Shown here: positions 46,043 through 57,536 of the stretch, one piece after another
Position numbering within the stretch: position 1 is the stretch's first letter
Layout of the letters: each line of letters starts with the position of its first letter
DNA from: Anolis sagrei
Taxonomy: Eukaryota; Chordata; Lepidosauria; Squamata; Anolidae
Assembly (NCBI RefSeq): GCF_037176765.1
Contig: NC_090030.1
Span: forward strand, 25,203,378-25,267,377
Direction: 5' to 3'
DNA length: 64,000 nucleotides
Position numbers and translations under genes: made by a program
The notes under the pieces: generated by a model
Seen by the model: the letters and a program-made list of their open reading frames with translations, nothing else
Databases searched by the model: none
What the model was told of the DNA's origin: nothing

Positions 46043-46550
46043 AATTGGCCCATTCCAGTCCATTTCACCTCTGCCTATGAACCCACCAGGACTTTGAGAT
46101 CTTCCAGGGAGACCCTGCTCTCGATCCCGCCTGCTTCTCAAGCTCGGCTGGCGGGGACGAGAGATAGGGCCTTTTCGGTGGTGGCTCCTCAGCTGTGGAA
46201 CACCCTTCCTACGGACATTAGACTAGCACCATCTCTAATGATATTCCGCAAAAAAGTGAAGACCTGGCTGTTTGAGCAGGCGTTCCAATAATTAGTGCAC
46301 TGATTGGTTAATGAACACTGGAATGGAACAATGGATGACGAATCTGGAACATGTTTTTGATGACGAGATGACAGTGAATGGGTATTGTAGTAACTGTTTA
46401 TTAATTGTGTAATGTGTTAGGTTGTTAACTGTTTCTATACTGTAGCACTGAATTTTTGCTGTTTGTATTTGTTGCGAACCGCTGTGAGTCGCCTTTGGGC
46501 TGAGAACAGCGGTATATAAGTAAGGTAAATAAATAATAAATAAATAAATG
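46043..46550 (+). mobile_element. L2 LINE 3' end
   Basis: SAYEPTRTLRSSRETLLS and RAFSVVAPQLWNTLP at 46070-46291, then the L2 3' UTR and (AAAT)n tail. It joins the minus-strand L2 head to head at 46042. Confidence 0.85.
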
Positions 46551-46576
46551 TCAGTTCGCTGATCCCCAGAATGTCT

Positions 46577-47843
46577 ATCTTTATTTATTTATTGGCTTTA
46601 TTTCTATACCGCATTTTTCAGCCTAAATCGGCGACTCAATGCGGTTTACACAGTACAAATTATCATAACAATAACAAGTGATTAAAACACACAATATACA
46701 ACAGACAAACAACAATCAATTATCCTATCAACGCCTCAATAAAATCAGAATCCGTTCTCAAAATCCTTATACCATTCCTATGTTCGATTATACCGTCTTC
46801 CTGAGTTTAGTTGCACTGTTTAACCAAACGCTTGTTCATAGAGCCACGTCTTGACCTTCTTCCTGAACGCCAGCAACGAAGGGGCCTGTCTGATGTCAAT
46901 GGGTAGGGCATTCCATAGCCGAGGGGCCACCACCGAGAAGGCCCTGTCTCTCGTCCCCGCCAGGCGCGCTTGTGACGCAGGCGGGACCGAGAGCAGGGCC
47001 TCTCCGGATGATCTTAATGTCCTAGTCGGTTCATAGGTGGAGATACGTTCGGAGAGGTAGGTGGGGCCGGAACCGTTTAGGGCAGTGGTTCTCAACCTTG
47101 CTAATGCCGTGACCCCTTAATACATACCCTCATGTTGTGGTGACCCCCAACCATAATATTGTTTTCGTTGCTACTTCATAACAGTCATTTTACTACTGTT
47201 ATAAATCATAATGTAAATATCTGATATGCAGGGTGCATTTTCATTCACTGGGCACAAATACCCAATGTACCCAAATGTGAATGCTAGTGGGGTTGGGAGA
47301 GGATTGATTTTGTAATTTGGGAGTTGTAGTTGCTGGGATTTATAGTTCACTTATAATCAAAGAGCATTCTGAACTCCACCAGTGATGGATTTGAACCAAA
47401 CTTGGCTCCCATGACCAATGGAAAACACTGGAAGGGTTTGATGGGCATTGACCTTGAGTTTGGGAGTTGTAGTTCACCTATATCCAGAGAGCACTGTGGA
47501 CTCATGCCATGGTGGATCTGGACCAAACTTGGCATGAATACTCAATATGCCCAAATGTGAACACTGGTGGAGTCTGGGGAAAATAGATCTTGACATTTGG
47601 GAGTTGTAGTTGCTGGGATTTATAGTTCATTACAATCAAAGAATATTCTGAACTCAACCAACAATAGAATTGGCTCAAACTTCCCACATGGAATCCCCAT
47701 GACCATCAGAAAATACTGTGTTTTCTTATGGTCTTTGGCGACCCCTCTGACACCCCCTCGCGACCCCCTCAGGGGTCCCGACCCCCAGGTTGAGAAACAC
47801 TGGTTTAGGGCTTTATAGGCTAAAGCCAGCACCTTGAATCTTT
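46577..47843 (-). mobile_element. L2 LINE interrupted by a hAT
   Basis: 3' end TTTATTTCTATACCGCATTT at 46577; C-terminal codons 47082-46820 (RISTYEPTRTLRSSGEALLS, RLWNALPIDIRQAP). Continues at 47811-47843 beyond the hAT at 47083. It is a different L2 subfamily copy from the one at 41965. Confidence 0.85.
47083..47802. mobile_element. hAT in L2 at the same site as the 43560 copy
   Basis: CAGTGGTTCTCAACCTTGC to CCAGGTTGAGAAACACTG, 720 bp, flanked by GTTTAGGG on both sides (47075-47082, 47803-47810). Confidence 0.92.
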
Positions 47844-47844
47844 A

Positions 47845-47960
47845 GTCTTGACATCTCACCAATAACAACATCCAATTTGCCCTGGCTCATAGATCTTACA
47901 TTCCAGGTTCCTATATAGTCTTCTGTATAGCCTCGCCACCTTCTGGTATAGATGAATATG
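47845..47960 (-). mobile_element. BovB 5' part of the endonuclease
   Basis: Minus strand reads GTWNVRSMSQGKLDVVIGEM in one frame, the start of the RTE-BovB endonuclease. It presumably belonged to the same copy as 40864-41963, with the L2/hAT stack in between; about 16 codons are not accounted for at the break. Confidence 0.7.
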
Positions 47961-47999
47961 CCTAGTATAGAAGTATGTGTGTCTATCTTTGTTTTGTAA

Positions 48000-48327
48000 A
48001 GCCTGGCAATGGGATAGACACCTTGCCCTCACCCAACATGGCGCCACGGGAGCCTTGTGTGGGTCACGCGGTCCCCGATGCGGCTTCTCAGAAAGCCCTG
48101 ACACGTTGCCCTTTCCCAAGATGGCGTCGCCTCCTCCGCCTCCTTTCGAGTCACGTGTTCTCTGTGAGGCCCAGGCGATTGTGACGACGCGGAAGCGATT
48201 CGCGCCGCCTTCTGCCTCCTTCCTTCCTTCCTTCTTTCCTTCCTTCCCGGCGGCTGAGGGCCCTCAAAAAGGAAGAGGACGACGACGAGAAGGAGGAGGA
48301 GGAGGAAAAGGACCCACCGCGGCCGCC
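48000..48327 (+). promoter_or_regulatory. TM9SF2: Promoter and 5' UTR of the TM9SF2-type gene
   Basis: CpG-rich DNA without TATA box. CAACATGGCGCC (near 48036) and CCCAAGATGGCGTC (near 48116) are YY1/initiator-like. GAGTCACGTGTTC (near 48150) contains an E-box resembling the CLEAR sites bound by TFEB. A TGTGACGACG half-CRE follows near 48180. A (CTTC)n and a GA-rich stretch precede the start codon. Confidence 0.65.
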
Positions 48328-48480
48328 ATGGCGAGGCCTTCCTGCCGGCTGCTGTTGCTGCTGGATCTCTTCTTGGGCCTGGCCGGCGCCTTCTACCTGC
48401 CGGGCCTGGCCCCCGTCACCTTCTGCCAGCCCGAGGCCCGGGAGGCTCAGGCAGGACAGGCCGAGGCTGCAGGGTGCAAG
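48328..48480 (+). CDS. TM9SF2: TM9SF2-type nonaspanin, coding exon 1
   Basis: First 51 codons of a nine-transmembrane endosomal/Golgi protein. A hydrophobic signal peptide of about 20 residues (MARPSCRLLLLLDLFLGLAG) is followed by AFYLPGLAPVTFC, the conserved start of mature TM9SF2. An acidic/Ala-Gln-rich stretch then ends at GCK. The ATG has a strong context (GCCGCCATGG). Donor GTAGGC at 48481; phase 0. The next exon is 14.9 kb away. From memory, human TM9SF2 is on chromosome 13, not beside RBMX, so this may be a paralogue. Confidence 0.93.
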
Positions 48481-48729
48481 GTAGGCCGCGACAAGGCATA
48501 ATAGCACCACCACCTCTCTCTCTCTCTCTGTCGCTCCCTTTCTGTCATCTAGCACTGTGTCAGGCTGGGGCCAAATTGGGCCCTCCAAGTGTTTTGGACT
48601 TCTACTCTCACAATTCCCAACAGCCTCCTGGCAGATCTCTCTCTCTCTCTATCTTTCTATAATCTGTCTATCTTTATAACTGTCTATCACTTTCTATATA
48701 TCTATCACTCCCTTTCTATCATATATCAC

Positions 48730-49630
48730 TAGCTATATCTATCTATCTATCTATCATCGGTCTAAAATGATGAAGGGTCTGGAGAACAAGCCCTATGAGG
48801 AGCGGCTTAAGGAGCTGGGCATGTTTAGCATGAAGAAGAGAAGGCTGAGAGGAGATATGATAGCCATGTATAAATATGTGAAAGGAACGAAATGCAAAGA
48901 TACAGAATGGGGGACGATGAGGCCTGGCTCGAGAGCAGTACGTGTGAAAATGATCTGGGAGTCCTCGTGGACAACAAGTTAAACATGAGCCAGGAATGTG
49001 ATGTGGCGGCAAAAAAAGCCAATGGGATTTTGGCCTGCATCAATAGGAGCATAGTGTCTAGATCTAGGGAAATCAAGCTGCCCATGCTCTATTCTGCCTT
49101 GGATAGACCACACCTGGAATATTGTGTCCATTTCTGGGCACCACAACTGAAGAGAGATATTGACAAGCTGGAATGTGTCCAGAGGAGGGTGACTAAAATC
49201 ATCAAGGGTCTGGAGAACAAGCCCTATGAGGAGCGGCTTAAGGAGCTGGGCATGTTTAGCCTGAAGAAGAGAAGGCTGAGAGGAGATATGATAGCCATGT
49301 ATAAATATGTGAGAGGAAGCCACAGGGAGGAGGGAGCAAGCTTGTTTTCTGCTTCCCTGGAGACTAGGACGCAATGGAACAATGGCATCAAACTACAAGA
49401 AAGGAGATTCCATCTGAACATGAGGAAGAACTTCCTGACTGTGAGAGCCGTTCAGCAATGGAACTCTCTGCCCCGGAGTGTGGTGGAGGCTCCTTCTTTG
49501 GAGGCTTTTAAGCAGAGGCTGGATGGCCATTTGTCAGGGGTGATTTGAATGCAATATTCCTGCTTCTTGGCAGGGGGTTGGACTGGATGGCCCATGAGGT
49601 CTCTTCCAACTCTTTGATTCTATGATCTAT
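48730..49630 (+). mobile_element. CR1 LINE 3' end, rearranged
   Basis: Frame 48892-49548 encodes CR1 from [20 protein letters not shown] through [20 protein letters not shown] to FKQRLDGHLSGVI, followed by the TTTGATTCTATGAT 3' end. In front of it (48768-48888) lies a second copy of its own internal part ([17 protein letters not shown]), so the element has a local duplication. Confidence 0.88.
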
Positions 49631-49976
49631 CATCTATCACTTGCTATATCTATCTGTCATTTGCCTATATATTAATCCCTTTCTTTCACCTATCACTAGC
49701 TATGTCTATCATCTATCTGTCAATCTGTCTACTTTCTATATCTACTTGTCACTATCTATATATCTATCTATCACTTCCTTTCTATCATCTGTCACTAGCT
49801 CTATCTATCTATCTATCTATCTATCCATCTATAACTGGCAGATCTCTCTCTCTCACACACACAAACTATCTTTTTCTATCATCTATCACTACCTCTCTAT
49901 AATCTGTCTATCTTTATAACTGTCTATAACTTTCTATATATCTACCACTCCCTTTCTATCACATATCACTAGCTCT
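49631..49976. repeat. Degenerate TATC satellite, first stretch
   Basis: TCTATC/TCTATA units with CACT interruptions. Related stretches continue at 48640-48760, 51490-52510 and 53030-53530. Confidence 0.9.
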
Positions 49977-50972
49977 ATTTATTTATTTATTTGGTATGCT
50001 TGTATACCGCTAATATCTCAGCCTGTGCGGCGACTCATTGCGGTTTACAACATGTTAAAATATACAATGTTAAAAATACAATTCACTTAAGCATATAAAA
50101 TTAAAATTAAGAATACATACAAAAAACATACGCAGTATTGGGCCACCAATACAGATCGGGACATCTCATAGTTAAAATCGTCATCCAATTCGTTGTCTTG
50201 ATTGCTAATCCATGGTCAGATAAAACATCACGACGAAGGTCAATTGAAGACTTGCTCGAACATCCAGGTTTTTAGTTTTTTCCTAAATGCCATTAGCGAG
50301 GTCGCTGATCTTAATTCAGTAGGGAGGGCATTCCAAAGCCGGGGGGCCACCGCAGAAAAGGCCCTATCCCTCGTTCCCACGAGCCGCACCTGTGAAGCAG
50401 GTGGGATAGAGAGAAGGGCTTCTCCTGAAGATCTAAGGGTCCTGGTGGGCTGATAGGCCGAGATACGTTCGGATAGGTATGTAGGGCCAGAACCGTTTAG
50501 GGCTTTAAAGGTCAAAACCAGCACTTTGAATTGGGCTCGGTAGCTAATCGGTAGCCAGTGAAGCTGGTACAGCAGAGGAGTTGTGTGCTCCCTGCGCCCA
50601 GCCCCTGTTAATACCATGGCTGCCGCCCGTTGGACTAGTTGGAGCTTCCGGGCCGTCTTCAAAGGCAGCCCCACGTAGAGAGCGTTGCAGTAATCAAGAC
50701 GGGATGTAACCAGAGCGTGGACTACCGTGGCCAAGTCAGACTTCCCAAGGTACGGTCGCAGTTGGCGCACGAGTCTTAACTGTGCGAATGCTCCCCTGGT
50801 CACCGCCGAAACCTGGGGCTCCAGGCTCAGCGATGAGTCCAGGATCACACCCAAACTGCGAACCTGTGTCTTCAGGGGGAGTGCGACCCCGTCTAACACA
50901 GGCTGTAACCCTATACCCTGTTCGGCCTTGCGACTGACCAGGAGCACCTCTGTCTTGTCTGGATTCAATATA
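49977..50972 (-). mobile_element. L2 LINE, well preserved C-terminal third
   Basis: The open 242-codon frame 50968-50240 encodes MNPDKTEVLLVSRKAEQG, LGVILDSSLSLEPQVSAV, YCNALYVGLPLKTARKLQLV and TRTLRSSGEALLSIPPASQV, the end of the L2 reverse transcriptase. 3' UTR to 49977. The uninterrupted frame indicates a relatively young copy. Confidence 0.9.
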
Positions 50973-51039
50973 TATATATATCACTTCCTTTCTCTCACCT
51001 ATCACTAGCTATGTTTATTATCTATCTGTCTATCTAATA

Positions 51040-51190
51040 ATAATAATAATAATAATCTTTATTTATACCCCGCTACCATCTCCCTAATGGGGACTCGGAG
51101 CGGCTTACATGGGGCCAAGCCTGGACAACATATTACAACAAAATAAAACCAGAGCATAAACAATAAACAGCATCATCAAATTACATTAAA
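51040..51190 (-). mobile_element. L2 3' end with (AAT)n tail
   Basis: (AAT)n, CTTTATTTATACCCCGCTAC, GGGGACTCGGAGCGGC in reverse. Confidence 0.8.
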
Positions 51191-51240
51191 AAACCCCACA
51201 CTAAATTTTCTATATCTAATTGTCACTATCTATCTATCTA

Positions 51241-51485
51241 TATGAGCTTCCGCTATTAGCCCCAGCTCCTGCCAACCTAGCAGTTCGAAAACATGCAAAT
51301 ATGAGTAGATCAATAGGTACTGCTCCATCGGGAAGGTGATGGCGCTCCATGCAGTCATGCCGGCCACATGACCTTGGAGGTGTCTATGGACAACACCGGC
51401 TCTTTGGCTTAGAAATGGAGATGAGAACCACACCCCAGAGTCGGACATGACTGGACTCAATGTCAGGGGAAAACCTTTACCTTAT
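51241..51485 (+). mobile_element. Sauria-type SINE, head truncated
   Basis: From GAGCTTCCGCTATTAGCCCC through CAATAGGTACTGCTCCATCG to TCAATGTCAGGGGAAAACC and TTTACCTT. Box A is missing. Confidence 0.88.
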
Positions 51486-51489
51486 ATAT

Positions 51490-52510
51490 GTATCACTTCC
51501 TTTCTATCATCTGTCACTAGCTCTATCTATCTATCTATCACTTTCTGTATCTATCTATCTATCTATCTATCTATCACAGTCTGTCTATTGCTTCATTTCA
51601 GTCATCTACAGCTAGCAATATCACTCTCAAAATCTATCACTACCTTTCTTTTTCTATAAACTATCACTATCTTTCTATCATCTATCTGTCTGTCTCACTT
51701 TCTATATCACTATCTATTTATCACTCTTTTTCTGTCATCTATCACTATCTTTCTATTATCTATCTACCTGCTATCAATCACTTTCAATATCTATCACTGT
51801 TTGTCTAGATTATCACTCCCTTTCTATCATCTACTTATCTCTCTTTATATACCTATCACTCCTTTTCAATCATCCATAACTAACAATATTTATCTCTAAC
51901 TTTTTATATCTATCTGGCACTGTTTGTCTATATATCTTTCCCTTTCATCTATTTAACTCTCTGTCTATATATCTTTCGCTCCCTTTCTATCATCTATAAT
52001 TAAATCTATCACTCCCTTTCTATCATCTATGTCATTCTCTGTCTATATATCTATTGCTTCCTTTCTATCATCTATCACTATATCACTCCCTTTCTATCAT
52101 CTAATTAACTCTCTCTGTCTATATATCTATCGCTCCCTTTCTATCACCTATACTAGCTATAGCTATCACTATCATCTATTCTTTCTATCTGTCTATCAGT
52201 ATCTTCCTTTCTATCATCTATCACAATCTTTCTATTTTCTATCTATAAATTTCTTCATCTATCACTGCCTGTCTATATATGTGTCACTCCCTCTCTATCA
52301 TCTATTTAATTCTTTCACTGTCTTTATCACTCCTTTTCTATAATCTATCACCAGCTACATCTATCATTCTTTCTATCTGTCTGTCACTGTCTGTCAATAT
52401 ATCTATCACTTCCTTTCTATCATCTATTTAACTCTCTTTGTCTGTATATCTATCTCTCCCTTTCTATCATCTATCACTAGCTCTATCTATCTATCTATCT
52501 ATCGTTATCT
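51490..52510. repeat. Degenerate TATC satellite, main block
   Basis: About 1 kb of CCTTTCTATCATCTAT-type units, imperfectly repeated with periods of roughly 20-60 bp. The Ser/Tyr/Leu-rich open frames here are compositional. Confidence 0.9.
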
Positions 52511-52514
52511 CTCT

Positions 52515-53029
52515 TTTCCTATCGTCTATTTATTTATTTTATTTGTTTATTTACAGCTTTTTATATTCCGCCCTTCTCACCCTGCAAGGGACTCAGGGCG
52601 GATTACAGTGTACACATATATGGCAAACATTCAATGCCAATTTTTGACATACAAACATACAGACATAGACAGAGGCCATTTAACTTTTTCTGGCCGCCAG
52701 GGGAGCTGTCGCTTTCATCATCCATCTGCAACGCTTATGAAGCACTTCCGCATTCCCCGCATGCTTCCCTGCTGGAATGCTTTGCTGGAGTCTTCTTTAT
52801 GGCCTCATAAATCAGTTAATTTAGCCTCCCCACACTTTAAGGTGGTACCTTATTTTCCTACTTGACAGATGCAACTGTCTTTCAGGTTGCAAAGGTTGAC
52901 AACAGGCTACACACAATTGGTTGGAAACCCACTCCAACCCGGGCTGGCTTCGAACTCATGACCTTTTTGGTCAGAGTGATCTTAATGCAGCTGACACTCA
53001 GCCAGCTGCGCCACAATCCCGGTTTCCAG
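52515..53029 (-). mobile_element. tRNA-derived SINE with L2-type tail, second copy
   Basis: Reverse copy of the element at 6592: tail TTATATTCCGCCCTTCTCAC at left, box B GGCTTCGAACTCATGACC and box A GCCAGCTGCGCCACA at right (both shown as plus strand). Confidence 0.85.
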
Positions 53030-53231
53030 GATTTCTATTACCTATATATCCACTATAACTTTCTATATCAATCTATTACTATCTGTATGTCTGTCACTCC
53101 CTTTCTATCACCTGTTCAAACTCTTTCTCTTTCTAGTATCTATCCACTCCCTTCCTCTCATCTATGTATCGTTCTCTTTTTACCTATGTATGTCTCATCT
53201 ATCTATCAATCTATCTATCTGTCTGTCTATC

Positions 53232-53357
53232 TCAGTGGTTCTCAACCTGGGGTCCCCAGATGTTTTTGGCCTACAATCCCAGAAACCCCAGCCAGTTTAC
53301 CACCTGTTAGGATTTCTGGGAGTTGAAGGCCAAAAACATCTGGGGACCCCAGGTTGA
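53232..53357. mobile_element. Palindromic hAT-like MITE
   Basis: CAGTGGTTCTCAACCTGGGG to CCCCAGGTTGAGAATCACTG; the arms GGGGTCCCCAGATGTTTTTG and its inverse pair almost perfectly. Inserted in TATC satellite. Confidence 0.9.
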
Positions 53358-53860
53358 GAATCACTGATATCTATCTATCTATCTATCTATCTATCTGTCT
53401 GTCTGTCTGTCTGTCTCTTTCTATTGCTTATCTAGCACCTAACCATCATTTATCTGTCATCTGCCTCTCCATTTTGTCTATCCATCTTACAAACATTTAT
53501 CATCTATCTCTCCTTGTGGATAAGGGATAGTTAATCTATGTATATGTACGTGTGTATGTGTATATATAAAGAGAGGGCGGGATGATACAAATATGTAGCA
53601 TTTCTGGTAAGTGCTACTAAACCCATCTATTTTTCTTTCTTCCCCCATCTCCCCTCCCTTCCATCTCCCTTCCGTCCTTCCTTCCTTCCTTCCTTCCTTC
53701 CTTCCTTCCTTCCTTCCTTTTCTCCTGTTCCTTTTCTCCATCTCTGAAAAGGTCTACCTCACAGTGTCAACATGGCAACACCCCTTCCTTCCTTCCTTCC
53801 TTCCTTCCTTCCCTCCTTCCCTCCTTCCCTCCTTCCCTCCTTCCCTTCATACACATTAGA
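53358..53860. repeat. TATC/CTGT and (CTTC)n microsatellites
   Basis: (CTAT)n and (CTGT)n to 53420, then (CTTC)n at 53675-53718 and (TTCC/CTCC)n at 53782-53847. Confidence 0.92.
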
Positions 53861-54062
53861 GAGGGCCACTTCACCTAGCAACAGGTGATATTTCCCATAC
53901 ACAGAGATATTTCAAAGTTGTGGAATCTGTGGATGCAGAAACTGTAGAAATGGAGGAATGATTAAAGGTTTAATATTTTGGATGTGAGGGCATAATAATT
54001 TTTAGTAACATTTTCTTAATTTTCAGGGCCACTGACTTGTCACCTAGAAACAACCTTTGTGG

Positions 54063-54064
<2 letters not shown>

Positions 54065-54098
<34 letters not shown>

Positions 54099-54165
54099 TA
54101 CACACACACACACACACACACATACACACACAGAGAGACATACACACACACACACACACATTTTT
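54065..54165. repeat. (CA)n microsatellite
   Basis: ACACAC runs with short interruptions; another CA block near 54240 and 55000-55020. Confidence 0.95.
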
Positions 54166-54289
54166 GTATATAATATTTTCAGATAAGGGATACTCTGTCT
54201 TCCTAACATTTCTGATCAGGAATGCTTAACCTGTGCGCGCGTGCACACACACACATGCTCCCCACACACATACATTATATAAGTATACA

Positions 54290-54984
54290 TCTATATAAAT
54301 AAAAATGTAATGTTCGTTTATGGGATTAACATAACTCAAAAACCACTAGGTGAATTGACACCAAATTTGGACACAAGACACCTATCAGGCCAATGCGTGA
54401 CCATCACTCATCCCCCCCCCCAAAAAAAAACAGTGGAAAGGATTAAAAAACCCCAAAAAGCTAAATGACGAAAAGCTAAATGATGATACGGGGGTGGAAA
54501 GAGAAAGAGAGAGAAAGAAGCATGGAAGCAAAGAGCGAAGGAAGGAAAGAGGTAGAGAAGGAAGAAAGGAGTGAAAGAGGAAGGAAAAGAAAAAGAGGGC
54601 AGGAAAGAAAGCGGTAGAGAAGGAAAGAGAGAAGGAAAGAAAAAAGAAAGGAAGGAAGGAGGGAAAGAAGGAGAGAAAGTGGGAGGGAAGGAAGCAAAAA
54701 GTGACGGAAGGAAGATAGAGAAGGAAGAAAGGAGAGAAAGAGGGAGGGAAGGAAAGAAGGAAAGACAGAATGAAGGATGGAAGCAAAAAGGGAAGGAAGG
54801 AAAGAGATAGAGAAGGAAGGAAGGAGAGAAAGGGAAGGAAAAGAAAAAGGGGGAAGGAAAGAGGTAGAGAAGGAAAGAAGAAAAGGGAAGAAAGGAAGGA
54901 AAGAGGGAGTGAAGGAAGGAGGAAAAGAAGGAGAGAAAGAGGGAGGGAAGGTTGGCCACGGCAACACGTGGCGGGTACACCTAG
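54290..54984 (+). mobile_element. Non-autonomous Helitron with purine-rich core
   Basis: Starts TCTATATAAATAAAAATG after an A; ends GGCGGGTACACCTAG before a T. The subterminal hairpin GCCACGGCAACACGTGGC is clear. The core (54480-54950) is (GGAA/GAAA)n-rich, like the Helitron in RBMX intron 6. No Rep/helicase gene. Confidence 0.9.
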
Positions 54985-55344
54985 TACAAATATATATACA
55001 CACACACACACACACACATGTCTGCATGCACATGCATATATATGTCGGAGTTTGTACCACAAAGGTTATTACTAGGTGAAGTGGCCTTCTGTGGTGTCAC
55101 TGGGAAAGAAAGATGCCTGAAGGGACAAGAGGGATAGAAGGAAAGAGCTACAAAGAGAACCATGTTTTTCTTTTTCAAACCATGTGATTGAGGTGCAAGG
55201 CCATTAGAAGAGAATCCAACTGGCACATTATGAAACATGAAGCAAAACTGCAGCATACCTTGTGAGAAAGGAAAGAAAGAAAGAGAAAAAGAAGTGAAAG
55301 AGGAAAAAAAGGAGGGAAGGAGGAAAGAGAAACAAAAAAAGCAT

Positions 55345-56297
55345 CAGGGGATCCTGTTCAGGATCTTCATTAATGACTTAGATGAAGGGCTAGAAGGCAT
55401 GATCATCAAGTTTGCAGACAACGCCAAATTAGGAGGGAGAGCCAGTACTCCAGAGGACAGGAGCAGGATTCAAAACGATCTTCAGAGATTAGAGAGATGA
55501 TTGGCCAAAACGAACAGAATGAAGTTCAACAGGGACAAATGCAAGATACTCCACTTTGGCAGGAAAAAAGAAATGCAAAGATACAGAACGGGGGACAATG
55601 CCTGGCTCGAGAGCAGTATGTGTGAAAAAGATCTGGGAGTCCTCGTGGACAAGAAGTTAAACATGATCCAACAATGTGATGGGATGGCAAAAAAAGCCAA
55701 TGGGATTTTGGCCTGCATCAATAGGAGCATAGTGTCTAGATCCAGGGAAATAATGCTACCCCTCTATTCTGCTTTGGTTGGACCACACCTGGAATATTGT
55801 GTCCAATTCTGGGCACCACAATTCAAGAGAGAGATTGACAAACTGGAATGTGTCCAGAGGAGGGCAACTAAAATGATGAAGGGTCTGGAGAACAAACCCT
55901 ATGAGTAGCGGCTTAAGGAGCTGGGCATGTTTAGCCTGAAGAAAAGAAGGCTGAGAGGAGATATGATAGCCATGTATAAATATGTGAGAGGAAGCCACAG
56001 GGAGGAGGGAGCAAGCTTGTTTTCTGCTTCCTTGGAGACTAGGACATGGAACAATGGCTTCAAACTACAAGAGAGGAGGTTCCATTTGAACACAAGGAAG
56101 AACTTACTGACTGTGAGAGCTGTTCAGCAGTGGAACTCTCTGCCCCGGAGTGTGGTGGAGGCTCCTTCTTTGGAAGCTTTTAAACAGAGGCTGGATGGCC
56201 ATCTGTCAGGGGTGCTTTGAATGCAATATTCCTGCTTCTTGGCAGGGGGTTGGATGGCCCACGAGGTCTCTTTCAACTCTTTGATTCTATGATTCTA
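55345..56297 (+). mobile_element. CR1 LINE 3' part
   Basis: Encodes ILFRIFINDLDEGLEGMIIK, then FADN where the YxDD box should be, [58 protein letters not shown] and the C-terminal domain to LDGHLSGV. One stop within the frame at 55906-55908 and small indels; inactive. Confidence 0.9.
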
Positions 56298-56299
56298 TG

Positions 56300-56526
56300 A
56301 TTGCCCCAGGCACTGCCAGGCCATCAAATGCTAATCAAGGTGGTCAGTTGAAACATTCACACCTAGCTCCAACAGACAAGAGTCCTTTGTCCCACCCTGG
56401 TCATTCCACAGATATATAAACCCACTTTCCTAGTTCCAACAGACCTCATTACCTCTGCTTCTTGGCAAGGGGTTGGACTGGATGGCCCATGAGGTCTCTT
56501 CCAGCTCTAGGATTCTATGATTCTAT
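56300..56526 (+). repeat. Repeat 'D' fragment and CR1 3' tail
   Basis: TCAGTTGAAACATTCACACC and ATTCCACAGATATATAAACC to about 56455, then a CR1 3' end (GGGGTTGGACTGGATGGCCC, GATTCTATGATTCTATGA). Confidence 0.75.
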
Positions 56527-56539
56527 GAAAATGAATAGT

Positions 56540-57376
56540 GGAGTTGGGTGTCATCTGCGTAGAAATGACACCGTACTCCAAAACTCCGTACCTTGGGAAG
56601 TCGGATCTGGCCACAGTGGTCCACGCTCTTGTTACATCCCGATTAGATTACTGCAACGCACTCTACGTGTGGTTGCCTTTGAAGACTGTTTGGAAACTTC
56701 AATTAGTCCAGCGGGAGGCAGCCAGACTGCTCACCGGAGCGGCATACAGGGAGCATACCACCCCCCTGTTGTGTCAGCTCCACTGGCTGCTGATCCAATT
56801 CCGATCACAATTCAAAGTGCTGGTTTTGACCTACAAAACCCTATATGGTTCCGGCCCAACGTATCTGTCCGAACGGATCTCCCTCTACGTCCCACCTCGG
56901 AGTTTAAGATCTTCTGGGAAGGCCCTGCTCTCGGCCCCGCCTCTATCACAAGTGAGATTGGTGGGGACGAGGAGCAGGGCCTTCTCGGTGGTGGCCCCTC
57001 ACCTGTGGAATTCACTCCCTGGGGAAGTTAGATCAGCGACATCCCTCCTTTCCTTTAGAAGGAAATTAAAAACATGGATTTGGGACCAGGCGTTTGGGCA
57101 ATCTGGCAGATAAATAAAGGACTACGACGACTGATAGGAATAGACAATGTAGAATGAAATATGGACTCTGAGTTGTCGAACGCGGAGCTTGAGATTGGTT
57201 TACTGCCTGTGAAATATATTGATTGTTTTTAACTGTTATAAGTGCTGTTTTTATACGTTTATCTGTATTATTGTGCAGGCATCGAATTGTGCCTTTTTGT
57301 AAGCCGCCCTGAGTCCCCCCTCGGGGGTTGAGAAGGGCGGGGTAGAAGTACACGAAATAAATAAATAAATAAATGA
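56540..57376 (+). mobile_element. L2 LINE 3' part inside a minus-strand L2
   Basis: The frame 56538-57113 gives YLGKSDLATVVHALVTSRLD, CQLHWLLIQFRSQFKVLVLT and LRSSGKALLSAPPLSQV, then the L2 3' UTR (GCCGCCCTGAGTCCCC) and (AAAT)n. Minus-strand L2 pieces flank it (about 56527-56560 and 57377-57525). Confidence 0.85.
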
Positions 57377-57536
57377 CCTCTCCCAGCGGTTTCATGTAGA
57401 AGTTAAAAAGCATGGGGGACAGAATGGATTGTTGCGGGACCCCACAGGTCAATGGCCAGGGGTCCGAGCAGGAGTCCCCCAGCTTCACCGACTGGGAACG
57501 ACCCTCCAGGAAGGACCAGAGCCACAGAAGAACATG

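Noticed and set aside
49641-53530. Tyr/Ser/Leu-rich frames in the TATC satellite as membrane proteins
   Set aside because: Hydrophobic look comes from TCTATC-type repeats; no start context, splice sites or conservation.
54385-55062. 225-codon Ser/Phe/Leu-rich frame
   Set aside because: Same cause: the purine-rich core of the Helitron at 54290 read on the other strand.
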